Shown: positions 23,724 through 37,072 of the stretch, in pieces | How the letters are laid out: each line of letters begins with the position of its first letter | Numbering within the stretch: the first letter of the stretch is position 1 | Assembly (NCBI GenBank): GCA_039000515.1 | Contig: JBCFYV010000024.1 | Location: 38,738,035 to 38,802,034, forward strand | DNA: 64,000 nt | Reading direction: 5' to 3' | Origin: Timema cristinae | Lineage: Eukaryota > Arthropoda > Insecta > Phasmatodea > Timematidae | Translations under genes and position numbers: made by a program | Notes under the pieces: generated by a model | Told to the model about the DNA's origin: nothing | Databases searched by the model: none | The model's input: only the letters and a program-made list of their open reading frames with translations

Positions 23724-25336
23724 AATCTATTCAGATAGACAATTCGTTTAAATACCAAGTCTAATCAACCAGTGCATAATGTTTTATTTTTTTCTATACT
23801 TTTTTGCTAATAATCCAACTTATTTTAATCTTCTTTCAAGGAATTAATATATTTTTGTGTGCATGTGTTTGTTCATAATAACGTCCTGGTGAGATTTGTA
23901 ATATTTATTTCGATATCGTATTGGAAAATATATAGAACCAGGGGTGGTTAATTTTATAAAATGACATATTTAAGCGATGATTAGTCAAATATATATAATA
24001 TTAAGTGATTGGTTACACTTATGTCAGAAATGATTACTTTATTCAGGACACCGGGCTGAAAATCAACCCGTTGAAACTGAACAAAATTAGTTTATATCAT
24101 AAGAAACTGTGTCAGATTTCAATTAAATTAACTTTATAAATATTCATCTCTTAGTGTATAACTTTTATATTATCTCTTTTTCAGATGTTTCATAAAATAA
24201 CCACGCCTAACGTAGCTTTGACTTGATTAAAAATTATTCATTCAATTTTAAGGTTAAGTAGAAATAATATTTAAAAAGGAACAAGAGGCTTGACATTATA
24301 ATAGCAAGTATTTTAAATTGGAATATATAATTGAATATTTGTGTGAGATACTCCAAAATATTGAAAACATTTTTTATACAATTTGGTTCAAAGTGCTAAA
24401 ATTAAACATTGTGCTCTTTCAGGAAATGTTAACAAAATGATAACTGGAGAAAGGGTGTCTAATTACTCTAATATCTTTAAAAACAGGCAGTTTTTCTGAT
24501 ATAGACTTATTTTTATTGTCATCTTCAACGCAAACCCAAACTTGCAATAAATATTAAATAATCAATTTTAACAGACTTAAGAGTCGACCGGTACAACCTG
24601 AAAGATCTGCAACCAGACATACACCACTGTATATTTGTTGCTTTGTTATATCTCCACAGGCTTGATTCTAGTCGGAATATAGTTTTATTAAGGGGATAGG
24701 AGTGCAATATATAAATGAACCGATGAATTACATTTACGAATGAAGTGATGCAGAGGGAAACGTACAATATTACAATTTTTTTGTGAGTCATATATAACGA
24801 GGAAAAAAATAGATTCCTACTTCAACTTCTTAGAAATCAGGTCTAAACTTACAATTAAAATAGTATTGAATTTGTTCAATGTTTAGAGTTTAAATTAAAG
24901 TTATTAGTTCTATGATTTTTAAAAAAATATATTTGTAACTTCTTTTAGGATGAATAAAGGTTTCTATTAAAATATTTTAAGTGTACAGGTGTTGATTATT
25001 TTTCCTATGTTGTTTCCTTCAAACGATAGCAATAGTACAAATGCTAATGCAGTATCTTGGTTACAAAAATATACTCAAATTTAAAACTATAAACTCCACT
25101 TTTTATTAAAATTTATCAAAATAGTTAATATTATAAATCATTATATTATTTGTATCAGACCATAGTGAAAAATTTGTATTAAAGCCATTAATAGTAAATA
25201 ATAGCTTTCAAACAATAATTTTACTAAAGGTTAAACGTCACTTTTTTAGAAATTAAACCATAACTCAGCAGGAGGGAATCAAATACAAGCCTCCTCTAAC
25301 AGATTTAGCCCTTAACACAGACATTAAACTACATCC
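23724..25336. other. unassigned AT-rich intronic stretch
   Basis: Nothing recognised; long A/T runs, no repeat match within the window. Confidence 0.5.
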
Positions 25337-25343
25337 GTTTATG

Positions 25344-25656
25344 GGTAGCCTGGTGGTCTAGGGGTAAGGTGTCGGATTCTGTGCTGGCGGCCGGGGTTCA
25401 ATCCTCGGTCCCGGCACAGATTTATCTGATTACCAAACCCTTCCTTCACCTCTGACAAGACTTGTATTAATCACAACTTGTGGATGTGGGGAATGCCAAG
25501 TCTACGCCGTGGTTCGGATTCCACGTTAAACTGTAGGTCCTCCATTTCATCTCACAACCACCCTACCATTACACATTAGCGTAAGTGCGTATAAACCAAA
25601 CGGGTAGTAAGACGCGGTGCTAATAATAATAATAATATAATAATAATAATAAATCA
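25344..25656 (+). mobile_element. SINE family A, full length
   Basis: Complete head, body and tail ending in an AAT-rich tract. A possible 7-bp duplication GTTTATG lies at 25337-25343 and 25657-25663. It retains the tgtattaatcacaacttgtg insert that some other copies lack. Confidence 0.9.
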
Positions 25657-26547
25657 GTTTATGTTATTGTCTTCTTCTTGAAATGTACACTATATTTACT
25701 CTGAAAGTTAGCAGCAAATTTACTTTGATGGATAACACTATGACCCTATCTTATAATCTATATATATATATATATATATATATACCATAGTGTAATAATA
25801 CCTGGTAAGAGTGCAACCTTGCAGGGGAAACAAAGGGTGTGTGCGCTTGAGTAGTTCACAAACTAGCGTAAACTCACCAATCCCTATCAAACACACATCC
25901 TTTAGTAAAAACAAAATAATATTGCTTCTCTATAACTAAATATAAACCCATGGTTAAATGATAAATTAGGTCACGTTAGTAATAACTTTTTGTATAACAG
26001 AACATCAGATATCTCATGGTTAAAATAACCAATGGCAGTTTTTGTGCCAGCTTGCTAAATTCACTGTATTTTTTTAAAAAGGGGGAGGGGGGAATATGTA
26101 ACATGTACTTTAAACTCGACGAGTAAATAAGTTATTCCAAAAAGAAATAGCCAAACAATTTTAAAATGTGCAAATTATATTTGTTCTGTATGTTAGGGTT
26201 TTTCTAGCGTTAAATATGTTCATACACCTGTGGTAGTTTAAGCTAATTTTACTGTTAACCTATTATTCCACAATTTTCCCAAGTGTATAAATAATCTATA
26301 AAATAGTGAATCAATAATTTCAAATCGTTAGTTCATCAATTTTAAGAAGATAAACTTGTTATTTTCCATACTATTCATGTACGTACCATTGTTAAGGTAA
26401 ATTAATTAATGTATGGGGTGAAATATAACTAGACATGTATAATATTAGGTGTACACAATGAAATATCAATGTAATCAAGAAAAATCATCCTCAATGTATA
26501 AACAGTTTAAAAGTGGTAAAATTACGTCTTTTTTTAACATACAAATT

Positions 26548-26811
26548 GGTGACCTGGTGGTCTAGGGGTAAGGTGTCAGACTTCTGTGCTGGCGGCCGGG
26601 GTTCAATCCTCGGTCCCGGCACAGATTTATCTGATTACCAAACCCTTCCTTCACCTCTGACAAGACATCTTGTGAATGTGGGAATGCCAGGCCGCCACCG
26701 TGGTTCGGATTCCACGTTAAACTGTAGGTCCTTCATTTCATCTCACAATCACCCTACCATTACACATTAGCATAAGTGCGTATAACCCGAACGGGTAGTA
26801 AGACGCGGTGC

Positions 26812-26843
<32 letters not shown>
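26548..26843 (+). mobile_element. SINE family A, full length
   Basis: Complete and close to consensus, with a long (AAT)n tail. It is flanked by the perfect 12-bp duplication AACATACAAATT (26536-26547 and 26844-26855). The good match suggests a fairly young insertion. Confidence 0.93.
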
Positions 26844-26845
<2 letters not shown>

Positions 26846-26855
26846 CATACAAATT

Positions 26856-28223
26856 CCTAAATACTGTTTATTTATATCCCAATAGTTTGATTATATCTCA
26901 TTCTGTAGTAGGCTTACACAATGTTATTAGCTAAAAATAATTTTAGCCTAATTTGACTCGTTAATTTTATTACGGTTTCCAAATTGATAGGTAGTTGAAA
27001 ATATGTGCTTGAAATGTATATTATATGAAATATCTTCTTTTGTCTGTAGACTACCAATTGTTGAGACTATATCGACTGGCAGAACATAATATGACCAGCA
27101 GAGATTAATATAATCCAGAGTAATGACATGTCCAGTCAAAGTGGACGCTGGCTTCATTTCCTTGTCAGTATTGCTGGAATTAGTTGGGACATTGCTACTT
27201 GCTATCTACTTTAAGATATTCCCCACATCCCCACCTATGTTAAAATCCCTGTCAAAATTATATAGACTCAAAAAATCTTGGTATGTCTATTTTCACTTTA
27301 GAGTGACCTACAAATTATTATATTACGCCCATTACAGCTCATCTGGATCAGATTACGTTTTCATAACTTTTTACTAAATCGTATGTGGGGAATTCCCCCT
27401 TCATCCACATCCAATGCACCCTCTCGAGAATCGTGACTCTACCTCCTCTTCATTGGCAATCCTTTATAATCCGAGATTAATTACTTGAACCACGTATCCA
27501 CCAATGTGAAGCGTTATAATAATATATGGTGCAGTTTGACGTTGTCATATCAAAATTATCTTCACGATCAATATAAACAATATTTTAGTGTTCAGGTACA
27601 CGATGGAATATGATAGATTACGTTATTTCCACGTTTGATAGAAATAGCATTATTTATATAGTTTTCCCCTCAAAGTTATACAAAGATCAAATAACATTTA
27701 AGCTATTGTATCACTTGATAATAAAACCTATAATTATGATTATATATATTTAATAATTTAATTTGCTTTGGTAAATAGTCACAAAGCAAATCTAAATATT
27801 ATTTTAATATTACACATTTATTTAACTTTTTAACTAAATCTCAACACGGAAATACATAATTCTATATTTACAGATAAGGGTCATTTGTTTTCATTGTTTT
27901 TACATTTTACAGCCTCGAACAATCAACTATTCCAATATGTATGTAATTTTACTCTCTTGTGGAATGTTGAAAAATTGAATTTTCCTGCATTTTTATTTCC
28001 CGATCTAATTTTTTTTTAATAGTCGAGATTACTCTAATATATACTTAATTGCTTTTGGCAGTCCTCATTTATCTCCATGAAATACAAAACCCCTTGAGAT
28101 CACTGGACACCAAATACCCCTCAAGGCCAATGAACCGTACACAGACAATAGATGTATGGTTGACAATCCATTGGATGAACATTGTTTTTACACTACCTTG
28201 TCATTTAGAAGAGGTGTTTTGTT
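26856..28223. other. unassigned AT-rich intronic stretch
   Basis: Open stretches at 26948-27377 on both strands show no similarity. Nothing else is recognised. Confidence 0.5.
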
Positions 28224-28400
28224 ACCGGGTACTATTACTCGTTCGGGTTTTACGCAAATGTAATAGGAATGAGGAAGGAAGAATTTATAGGAAGCATACA
28301 CACATTTTTTTAAGAAGAGAAAGTGGAAAAACAATTAAGAAAAACCATCCAACCCGGATTCAAACCGCCAAATTCATGGCATCGGCATTCTAGTTTATCG
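28224..28400 (-). mobile_element. SINE family B, diverged
   Basis: Tail actattactcgttcgggttt, body agtggaaaaacaatt and a weak box B region (cccggattcaaaccgcc). The head is mostly lost. Confidence 0.65.
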
Positions 28401-28805
28401 TCAAAGTGAAGTTTTATGATAGTACAATAATGTAAATAAACGGATGGAATATTGAGAACAACTAATTATTATGTGTATTGAATCTATAAATACATTTAAT
28501 CAATATTAGAACCCAATTTGGGAACGATAGCCAAATTTCTTTTTAATAGAACCTCCCAATAAATTTAAAAAAGCTATATAATAATTAGTATTATTTTTAT
28601 TACTAACGAAACATAACATTGATTCATGATCATCGTTAAATAGTAAATCCAGGTAAAACTAAATCTATACATCGGTACGTAATATATGTTCTACTAAAAT
28701 GTACCATGTGAGTTAAAAAAAAAACGCATCGCAGCTGTAATACTAGTAACGGTTTACACAGCTCGACGCAAGCATATTGTAACTATAACGTAAATTGGAC
28801 GTAAC

Positions 28806-29090
28806 TGGTGACCTGGCGGTCTAGGAGTAAGGACTTCTGTGCTAGGTGTCCAGGGTTCAATACTCGGTCCCGGCACAGATGTATCTGATTACCAAACCTT
28901 TCCTTCAACTCTGACAAGACGTGTATTAATCACAACTTGTGAATGTGGGGAATGTCAGGCCTCCACCGTGGTTCAGATCCCACGTTAAACTGTAGGTCCT
29001 CCATTTCATCTCACAATCACCCTACCATTACACATTAGCGTAAGTGCTATAACCGAACGGGTAGTAAGACGTGCTGCTGCGAATAATAAT
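28806..29090 (+). mobile_element. SINE family A, full length
   Basis: Complete copy with a small deletion in the head. It is flanked by a 14-bp duplication with one mismatch, AAATTGGACGTAAC (28792-28805) and AAATTTGACGTAAC (29091-29104). Confidence 0.92.
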
Positions 29091-29104
29091 AAATTTGACG
29101 TAAC

Positions 29105-31239
29105 AGACAATCATAGCTACCTCGGACAAATATCATAAACGGGGTAAGCACATACACACGGGATTTAAAATAAGCTAAAAGGATTGACATATTTTGTTAT
29201 CGCCTTAAAATGTACCTTGATAATAAAACGATAATATTTAAATCATTCGTTAAAACTATAATATTATAAAGCCACATGGCCTACTCAATCACTGACATGG
29301 ATGTTTACCACTTTCAGATGAGCTAAAAAAATTTAAATTTGGCAAACTTATAGCTTCTAGCATGTAACCAACGGGAATATTCCAAAAAGGAAAAGAATTC
29401 ATTTTTAACCCCTGAAAAAAATTCAAAATGGTGGGGCAACTTTAAAGTCGGTGCGAACCTTTCTTTGGAGGTCTCATTGTGGCTAAACGGTAAGACCTAT
29501 CAAAAAACTGTTCTGGAATTACATTAGTGTACATCCACTTACAAAGAAAACTTAAATAAATTGTCTCGAATATAATATGATTTTGCTACTTTGTCCCAAT
29601 TAATTTTCACAGTACAGTAGACTACAGATCATAATTTTCCATAATATATCGATACATTTATCATTATCAAATTAAAATGGCTTCTCTCCTTTAATTATAT
29701 TATTTTTCACTTTTTCAATTTCTAATATTTTATTTAATCCTTTGAATTAGATAAGTTCAATAAAAATAAGACAAAATCGACCTAGTTAATAAAAATAAGA
29801 GAAAAATTATTTAATTCAATATATTATCGATACACTATCATTGTAAAAACTTCATCACTGATTTTTGATGAGCTAACGTCCGTAGGATTAGTTATAGCGG
29901 ACGGATGACTTGGAATTTTTGTAACGTGTGACAGGTGTTCTTCTTTCCGTTTTAAAATCCGCAATTTATTGTATTTATTTTGAGTTTATTTGATTTTTTT
30001 TTTTTTTTTTTTTTAGGATTGTGAGATTAAAGTTTCAAGCGAACATGTGTAATGGTCGAGTCCAAGTTTCGCATTAAAGAGGGGAGTAGGGTATCAGGCA
30101 CGTTAGATTCTCTATACAATAATGATTGGAAAAATAATGAAAACGGAAATTTTCAAAAATCTAAATCTAGAATCGAAAAATTGAGGTTGAACTTGAGAAT
30201 CGGAATCGAGTAAAACAGGTATCGTGACATCTTAAATTTAAATCTTAAATAAATTTTAAAAAATTGATATTATTATTATTATTGATTTGCATAAGAAAGT
30301 GTTGGTTGTTAATACGTATTATTAATTAGTTTATTTTGAAATTGGTCAAGTCAACATGAGTTATATATTTCAATGCATAAAGTCATAGTGCTTTAACGTT
30401 GAAACTTTCAAAATTAGTACGTACATGGTGAAATTACTATCACCAGTTTTATATTTAGATGAGTATTGTTTTTACGTGTTGAACATTGTCTTTGTTGAGG
30501 TCATCATACTGTTCCATCATAGTATCACATATTGTTCACAAACATAGCTTAGTGACAAAGGGAATCAATCATTGTTTCCAATCATTTTGACTTCTATATC
30601 CCAGAGATAATCCAAAGTAGCCTAAACAGATTAAACCCACGTCGTTGTAGGTTGTCCTCCATTAATCCACTCAGGTGGGGCACTTTTAGAAACGTACTTA
30701 ATTTGATAAAAGCCCGTGGGGATGTAAAGAGAGTCAATTTTAAAGATAAAAATACTAGTACGACATATTTATGTTTCGAAGGGGTGTATTAATGTCTCTT
30801 TTTAAATTAGAAGCCTGAAACATGATAATGAAACCTAAAGTCGAAGATGGGGCTTGTGTTTTAGCATAGTAGGCTGGTTTTTAATTTTTAAATCACCCAT
30901 TAAGATAAATTTTAAGAAAAATAACAAAGCTAAATATATTTTATGCGGACATATCTTAGGCTAATCATTTCCTAATCATGCCAATTTGGGACCAAAAATA
31001 AAAGCAATAGAAGTATAATTTTAGCATTTTAATTTATCTTAGCTTAACTTGTAGCCAAATAATTGAATAAACTTATGAATTAAAATGTTTGAAAATATGT
31101 ACAATTTCAAATTCTGTAAATAAATTTAAGAAATAAAATAAATATTAAATATAATAAACTTACTAATTTTTTAAATTCTTTTTTAAATAATTATTATATT
31201 ATATTTCCTTTTTAAATCTTCACAGTAATAACCAATGCT
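29105..31239. other. unassigned AT-rich intronic stretch
   Basis: Includes a T-run at 29994-30014. No gene or repeat recognised. Confidence 0.5.
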
Positions 31240-31375
31240 TCGTATTCGATTTAGTGCGGCAAAAATAAAAAAAGCTGCGTCTCTCTTAAAATCTGGGATA
31301 TTTACTGATACGGGATAAGAGTAGAACAAACCGGGGCTATCCTGGAAAATCTGGGCAAATGGTCACCCTAAGATA
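31240..31375. mobile_element. possible hAT-type MITE, one end only
   Basis: The segment ends aaatggtcaccctaag, which resembles the inverted terminus of common hAT MITEs (cagggtgacca). gggctatcctggaaaatctg just inside is also typical. The opposite end was not found, so it is probably truncated. Confidence 0.4.
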
Positions 31376-31919
31376 ACTGAATTTATCTATTCTTAGTTAT
31401 AGATATTATTTTTTTCACAGATCAGGTTTAAATTACTGATTTTATATGTTATAAAAATGATTTTATGTTTAAATATGTTAGATTTAGGGAGATATGTCAT
31501 ATATGTTCATAACAAATCATATTTTTCTTCTTAACTCAAAACTTTTCGAGAAAATGCGAAGGTAATTATGGGTATTAAAGTCGAAGAGAACGAGATTAGG
31601 CGTTGAGCATTGACATTTCAGAGCATCCACATCCCTAATATTTATAATAGTAATGTCACAACGCTGAGCTATTTTGTATGTTTATTATGATTTGAATAAC
31701 TTAATTGGACCTACGTGAGTAAGAGTGCTGGCTTAACGAATCTGATGCAATGAATAAGACAACTTTAAAGAGGAGTGCTGACCACTCATAACAAACTTTC
31801 ACTAGTTGTGGAGTAACGGGTTCAGATTGGGCTATAAAATCTTGTTTTTATTGACATCGGGCTGGACCATAGCGGACTAGTATATTCGTGCCATCAGTAG
31901 TACTCTTCCTCTCGCCCTC

Positions 31920-32185
31920 TAAGTGGGGTTGTAGGGAACGTGAGAAAAAGTAAGGTTTTTGCAGTTTTTATATCAAGATATTTTTGGTTAAAATAAATCA
32001 AATTATTCTTTAGTAGAAACAGAGAGTTTAATTTTATTCCATGGTGATATCAACAGTTGTTTAATATCTGTCAAGGGTGTCCTAGAATTTAATGACAGCT
32101 TTTGATTTGATTTTAAAAAGTTTATCATCTAATGTAGCTATGCTCTTGACAGATGTTCAAAAATGTTGAAATCACCTTTTGAATA
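31920..32185 (+). repeat. dispersed repeat family G, copy 2, with inverted arms
   Basis: The + strand has tgatatcaacagttgtttaa and tatctgtcaaggg. Further right, gctcttgacagatgttcaaa followed by atgttgaaatcac is the inverted copy. The element can therefore fold back on itself over about 35 bp. Confidence 0.55.
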
Positions 32186-32544
32186 AAATTAAACGTTTAT
32201 ATTGGAGAAATATTTTATTTTTTTATGTCAAAAAAATATGTTTTCCTATAAAAGCTACAAAAACACTAGCCCTTTTTTGTGTTCCCTATATTCCCAACTT
32301 AAAACACCTAGCAGGGATTCAAACTTTAGATTTGATCTCATTGGCCAATGTCAGGAAATCCAGCAAAACGCACTTATAAAAATGTCACTAAACTATGTGT
32401 TAAAATAAAAAAAACTGTGAATTAACTATAATTGTTTATATTCTAATTTATAATAAAACGAATGGACTTAATAAATATGAAAACCAAAATTCTCCTATAG
32501 GCACATGTACTGTACCTCAACCAACCCTTCTGAATAGTGCTGCT

Positions 32545-32850
32545 TGCACCATCTGGTTTAAATCCGATGCACTAAGGGAGTTAAAAAAGTATGATGACTC
32601 CCCATTTTCCTCCACACTGAGTTTCTATTATCGAGCACGAAAGGGCCTACCAATTTTCCCAGAAATGTGTTTTCACATGTAGCTTCCAGGGTTATAATTC
32701 ATGCCACACTTGATATGGCACCGATTTATTTACTTCACCTCCGCAGGAAGTTGTGATACGAATTTATATCACTCTAGAATAATACATCGTAACCAGCTGG
32801 GTTGAACCCATGAACAACGGGTGCTGAGACGAGAATTTTACCCCAAGATC
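32545..32850 (-). mobile_element. SINE-like family C
   Basis: In reverse complement it carries a box B-like gggttcaacccagctgg. A body follows with cggtgccatatcaagtgtgg, gtgaaaacacatttctggg and aggccctttcgtgctcg. The same blocks in the same order occur at 58003-58285, which defines the family. Confidence 0.6.
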
Positions 32851-34299
32851 ACCCAGGTAGATCTTACAATTATAAAAAAAATACATTTAACTAGGAGTTG
32901 GGCCTATCTCCGACAGGTGGAATTTCGGATTTTGCGTGTGAAGTTTGTTTCTTGTAATTTTATAGGGGATGTTTGCCCATTATCAGCTTCTCTCATAAAA
33001 ATAGCATGCTTCATAGAATCCATACTAAATTTTATCTCTCTGGGATTAAATTTGTTAGTTAACTCTTCAATCTTTAATTTTTTAAGTTTCGTAATTTTCT
33101 CATAAATATCGGTAAATGTGATTTTAAATACGTAGATGATTAATAAAACTCAGTGGTACGTCGAGTACGCTTACCAGATTTTGAAAAACACTGATCTGTA
33201 ATTTAAATGTTGAATTAATAAAGTCCCAAAGATCAATGGAATCATTATTATCTGCACGCTCCAATCGTTACTTTAAATTGTTCTATACTAAACCTGTTGA
33301 TAGAGATTCAATATGTTAGACATGCATGAGTTTGCTCGCTCGCAGCCTACAGGACGTGACAGAAAGAGAGAGAGAGAGAGAGAGAGGCAGAAATTCATTC
33401 TAATCCATTGTGTGACTACGTTGGTTACCTCACACGAGTGAAATTGCTCCGGGGTCGGCGCTGATGCAAAGTTTGTGTGAGCAGAATATCATCACGCCCC
33501 GCCTCCGCCAGGTTACAGCACCTCTCATTGTCTCCAATCACTGCCTAGCTTGCAGGAGTAGCAGAGTTAAGACGTCTCTCCTTGATTACTCGCCTTGGGT
33601 CTTGTGGTTTCAGACAAGGGTGGGATGGTTGGTGAGGGTGTATGGGGTGTGTAGGGGTTGGAGGAATATAATACTGGTAAGAGGGACACAAGATAGCCAA
33701 GATGAGACAGTCTGTACGATGTTACTTCAAAATAAATATTATGCGGTGTTAACGGGAGGCTGTCAAGTTCTTAGAGCTTTTAAAAAAAGATTTAAAAAAA
33801 AACTTTTAAATAAGTATTTTTTTATATTATTGCTATTTTTTTGACAAGTAAAAATTGTTTTTAGTGAAATAGAAATTTGGTACTAGGACAGAAATAAATA
33901 ATATTGTTAAATCGCACAGTAATTTTGTTGACTTCTCGTCAAATAATTGGTTACGTTTGACATTAGCCTATAACCGGTTTTGGTTTATTTGTTTGGTTAC
34001 GTTTCGGTATTTTTTTATATAATAATTTAAAATATGCATAAAAAAGTGTTTTATTGTATGCTAACATTCTAATTTGTTTTAACTTTTTGTCTAACGTACA
34101 TTTATTAAAACCTAAGTCAATTTAATTACATGCATGGCTTCAATATTTGTACTTTAGTATACAGTATATTATTTACTAATATTATTTACATAAGTAAGAT
34201 CTGGCTATAAAATTATTTGTCGTGTGCATAATTTTTTTTGCGCCCTCCGCTTCTCAATAGCTGTCCAAGCTCCCGCGTATTCACACAAATGTAGTAGAC
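32851..34299. other. intronic stretch with GC-richer island at 33320-33720
   Basis: The island contains an (AG)n run, cacgccccgcctccgccagg and a 126-codon open stretch (33464-33844) of low complexity at its end. No similarity is recognised, so I do not call a gene. Confidence 0.4.
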
Positions 34300-34460
34300 A
34301 AAACAAAGACACAATTTAGAATAAATGTACACATGTTTGGATTTTAAAAAAAGCATGGAAAACAATTTAGGGCAGTCCAACCTCAGTAGACCCTCAACCT
34401 GGTTTCCATCCCTGATTTTTTTTTTTAATCAGCCAACTACACCATAGCCCGTTTGTCCAC
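34300..34460 (-). mobile_element. SINE family B, diverged fragment
   Basis: gcatggaaaacaatttaggg, cctcagtagaccctcaacct and the head ccaactacaccatagcccgt are recognisable; the tail is not. Confidence 0.5.
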
Positions 34461-35327
34461 TGACATGGATAACGTTTATTTAGTAATGTGCATGAATAAA
34501 TGTGGCCAAATTCGTCAGATATTTTAATTATGATAAAATAGCACAAAACTAAAGTTATAAAATAGATTGTTTATTTGTATTTTTTCAAGGGGAAATTTAT
34601 TGCCTATATTGAAATGTTCATGACGGAAATCCTTCCGGCCGATTGAAATCGCACACATAAATTATCCGCCTAGTGATAAAGTTGTGTGTAGGGTCGGAGG
34701 CGGGTTGTTTGCGACGTGTCAACATGTTTGTTCCTTGCGCATGTACAGATTAATAGTTCATAGTTCAATGTTAATATTTACACTTGAATCGAAAACAATG
34801 AAATTGACTTCACAATGACTAAGCTACATCGAGTCGATACATTCCCCAATAACAACAAATTATTGGAACTAAATTTACAAATAGCTTGGACATATTTCGA
34901 CACTACCAAATGAAATTTATCAATAAATCGACCTTACATTTAACATCGCAATCAAATGAATCACAGTTAGTGTTGTTTGGGTAAAATGCTATTTAAATTG
35001 AAGCATAGAGGGGAAAAAATTGTGCGTTACACTACATACATTTTCCAGACAACGAGTTATATATCCAAGGACCCCCCCCCCCCCCAAAATAAATAAATCA
35101 GGAAATAAATTTTGAACTAATTTAAATATGACAGAGACCTATGTTAACCATGATATAAAGTGTATTATAAATATCTCATGATTGTCTATCAGATGGAAGC
35201 ATTAACTCATTTTGCCCCTCTCCCCCTCCATTTTGTTAAGATAATTCTGACAATAAAATATATTATAAAATATTTCTTCAAAGACTTAAGTACGATTGAC
35301 CTGGAGACAAACACACAATTAATAAAA
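34461..35327. other. intronic stretch with a small GC-richer block
   Basis: 34620-34740 (ccttccggccgattgaaatc, then gggtcggaggcgggttgttt) is richer than its surroundings, a possible regulatory block. The rest is AT-rich with a C-run at 35071. Confidence 0.35.
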
Positions 35328-35548
35328 TAGGGTATATCTGATTGCCAAACCCTTACTTCACCTCTGACAAGATGTGTATCAATCACAACTTGTGAATGTG
35401 AGGAATTCCAGGCCTCCACCGTGGTTCGGATCCCACGTTAAACTGTAGGTCCTCCATTTACTCTCACAATCACCCTACCATTACACATTAACGTAAGTGA
35501 GTGTAAACCGAACGGCTAGTAAAACGCGGTGCTATTAATAATAAAAAT
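35328..35548 (+). mobile_element. SINE family A, head lost
   Basis: It begins near tatctgattgccaaaccc and continues through the body to the shared tail and an AT-rich end. The tRNA-like head is absent. Confidence 0.85.
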
Positions 35549-35564
35549 AAAATATGATTATTTT

Positions 35565-35672
35565 CTGAAACCTTAGCTCAGTCAGTAGCGTTTCAACCTA
35601 CCGAGATAAGGTCTAAGGGTCTCGGGTTCAATTCCTGACATGGCCTAAATATGTATAATCGGTGATTTATTT
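35565..35672 (+). mobile_element. SINE-like family D
   Basis: Head gaaaccttagctcagtcagt, box B cgggttcaattcctgacatg, short A/T-rich tail. It abuts the interrupted B SINE. Confidence 0.62.
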
Positions 35673-35674
35673 TA

Positions 35675-35818
35675 GCGCATCGTCTTATTACCCGTTCGGG
35701 TTATACGTTTATGTACGAATTGCACTTAGAGTTTTAGCGATCAGGAAGGTTATATGTATAAGAAGTGAGCCCATATTTGCTTGGAGGGAGAGTGTAAAAC
35801 ATTTTGGGAAATTACCCT
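35675..35818 (-). mobile_element. SINE family B, 3' half, interrupted by the LINE
   Basis: It runs from catcgtcttattacccgttc to ggaaattaccct. The other half is at 41173-41275, and the two join into one normal B SINE at the LINE junction. Confidence 0.85.
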
Positions 35819-37072
35819 TGCTATCCCTCACTTGCGGCTTTGGGGATAACTGGTTGAGTTTGTTGAAGTGCAGTATCCGGTTGACGTTTGTCGTTAGTCA
35901 CCGGTCTCGTGGGTCTAGTGGGTGGGGGTAATGAAGGGAGATGAGGGAGAAAACGTAGGTGGATTGGGGGTGGCTAGGATATGCAAATGATAGTCCTCAA
36001 GGCTTAAAGGAAAAATTGTCTTGGGGGGGGGCGGTTCGGGGGTTGATGAGAGGGGAAGACTAGGAGAGGAATTAGAGAACTCAGGGGAATGGACTCTTGA
36101 AGATGTTAGAGTGGAGTGGGGACGTTCGGGGCTCCGGGTGTTGCAATCGAGATAGTAGAAAATGGGCCCGTGGGTGGAGTACTGCTTGTTCGCTTATGTC
36201 CTATTTAGGGTCTGCAGTCAGTGGGCCTTGCTGGAGCGGCGGGTGTAGCCCATTCCGTGATATCACCTATGTAAAGGAAACCAGGTGGGAAGGGTGGACG
36301 GGTAGAAGGAAGGATTCCTGGTAATACGGGTATCACGGTGGGGGTAGGGATGAAGTCTCGATGTGGGGAAGGTAGGGTGATTGTCCCGGCAATGTGAGTA
36401 GCGATGGGAGGTAAAGGATGACAGTGGAAGGAGAGGGAGTTAAGACACATATTTCTCTTTACGAAAAACGATAATTTATTAGTGCTCTTTCGAATAGTTG
36501 GTACACCAGGGTTGGGTCACCATGAAACTGCACTCTCCCTTGTTTCCTGTCTACCAGCTCTGACTGTCAGAAGCGACCCTCATAGAAGGTAGTTGGCTTG
36601 TTAATACCTAAGAGTACTGTACTGTAGTCACAGACCATAACCTCTTTTATTGAAAGTGTTTATTGATTATGGAAGGAAGGTGGAGTTGTAAGAAGGAATT
36701 GTGAAGTGGGGGGTGTGATATATTGTGAATTATTTATATCGAGCCCTAGTACACTGTAATGATAGACACAAGCGCAGTCAGGCCCGATATGTAATTTGGG
36801 GTGTAAGAGTGATAGCTAGCTGACCTGAAAGAAAAAACACAAATTCATACTAAACACACTATGAAGGATGGATAAATGATTGAGAGTTTGTGAAAAATGA
36901 TTTATTGACATGTCAAGTTGGGTCGAAAGGGTGGGGTAAATAATGAAATAAAGAAAGGGCACTAGGACACGCTGGTTTGTAATTTATTGAGCTGAGTAAG
37001 GGTAATCTTAATCCAGTCTCGGCTTTTTGTACATCCTTTTTTCTCGGGGATTGTACTGCCATAGGTTTCTAG
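35819..37072 (-). other. probable 3' untranslated part of the LINE, GC-rich
   Basis: This segment runs from the end of ORF2 to the insertion junction, about 1.25 kb. It is markedly G-rich on the + strand (C-rich in element orientation) between 35.85 and 36.75 kb, with no protein match. It may instead be a separate insertion picked up by this copy. No RNase H domain was recognised. Confidence 0.45.

Noticed and set aside
26513..26770. 85-codon open stretch
   Set aside because: It lies mostly inside a family A SINE, a non-coding retroposon; similar small open stretches occur in other SINE copies (23554, 53704, 57279, 62698).
33464..33844. 126-codon open stretch on the + strand
   Set aside because: No recognisable domain. 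The end is low complexity (poly-Lys and Leu/Phe from A/T runs) and there is no splice or promoter context that I can trust.
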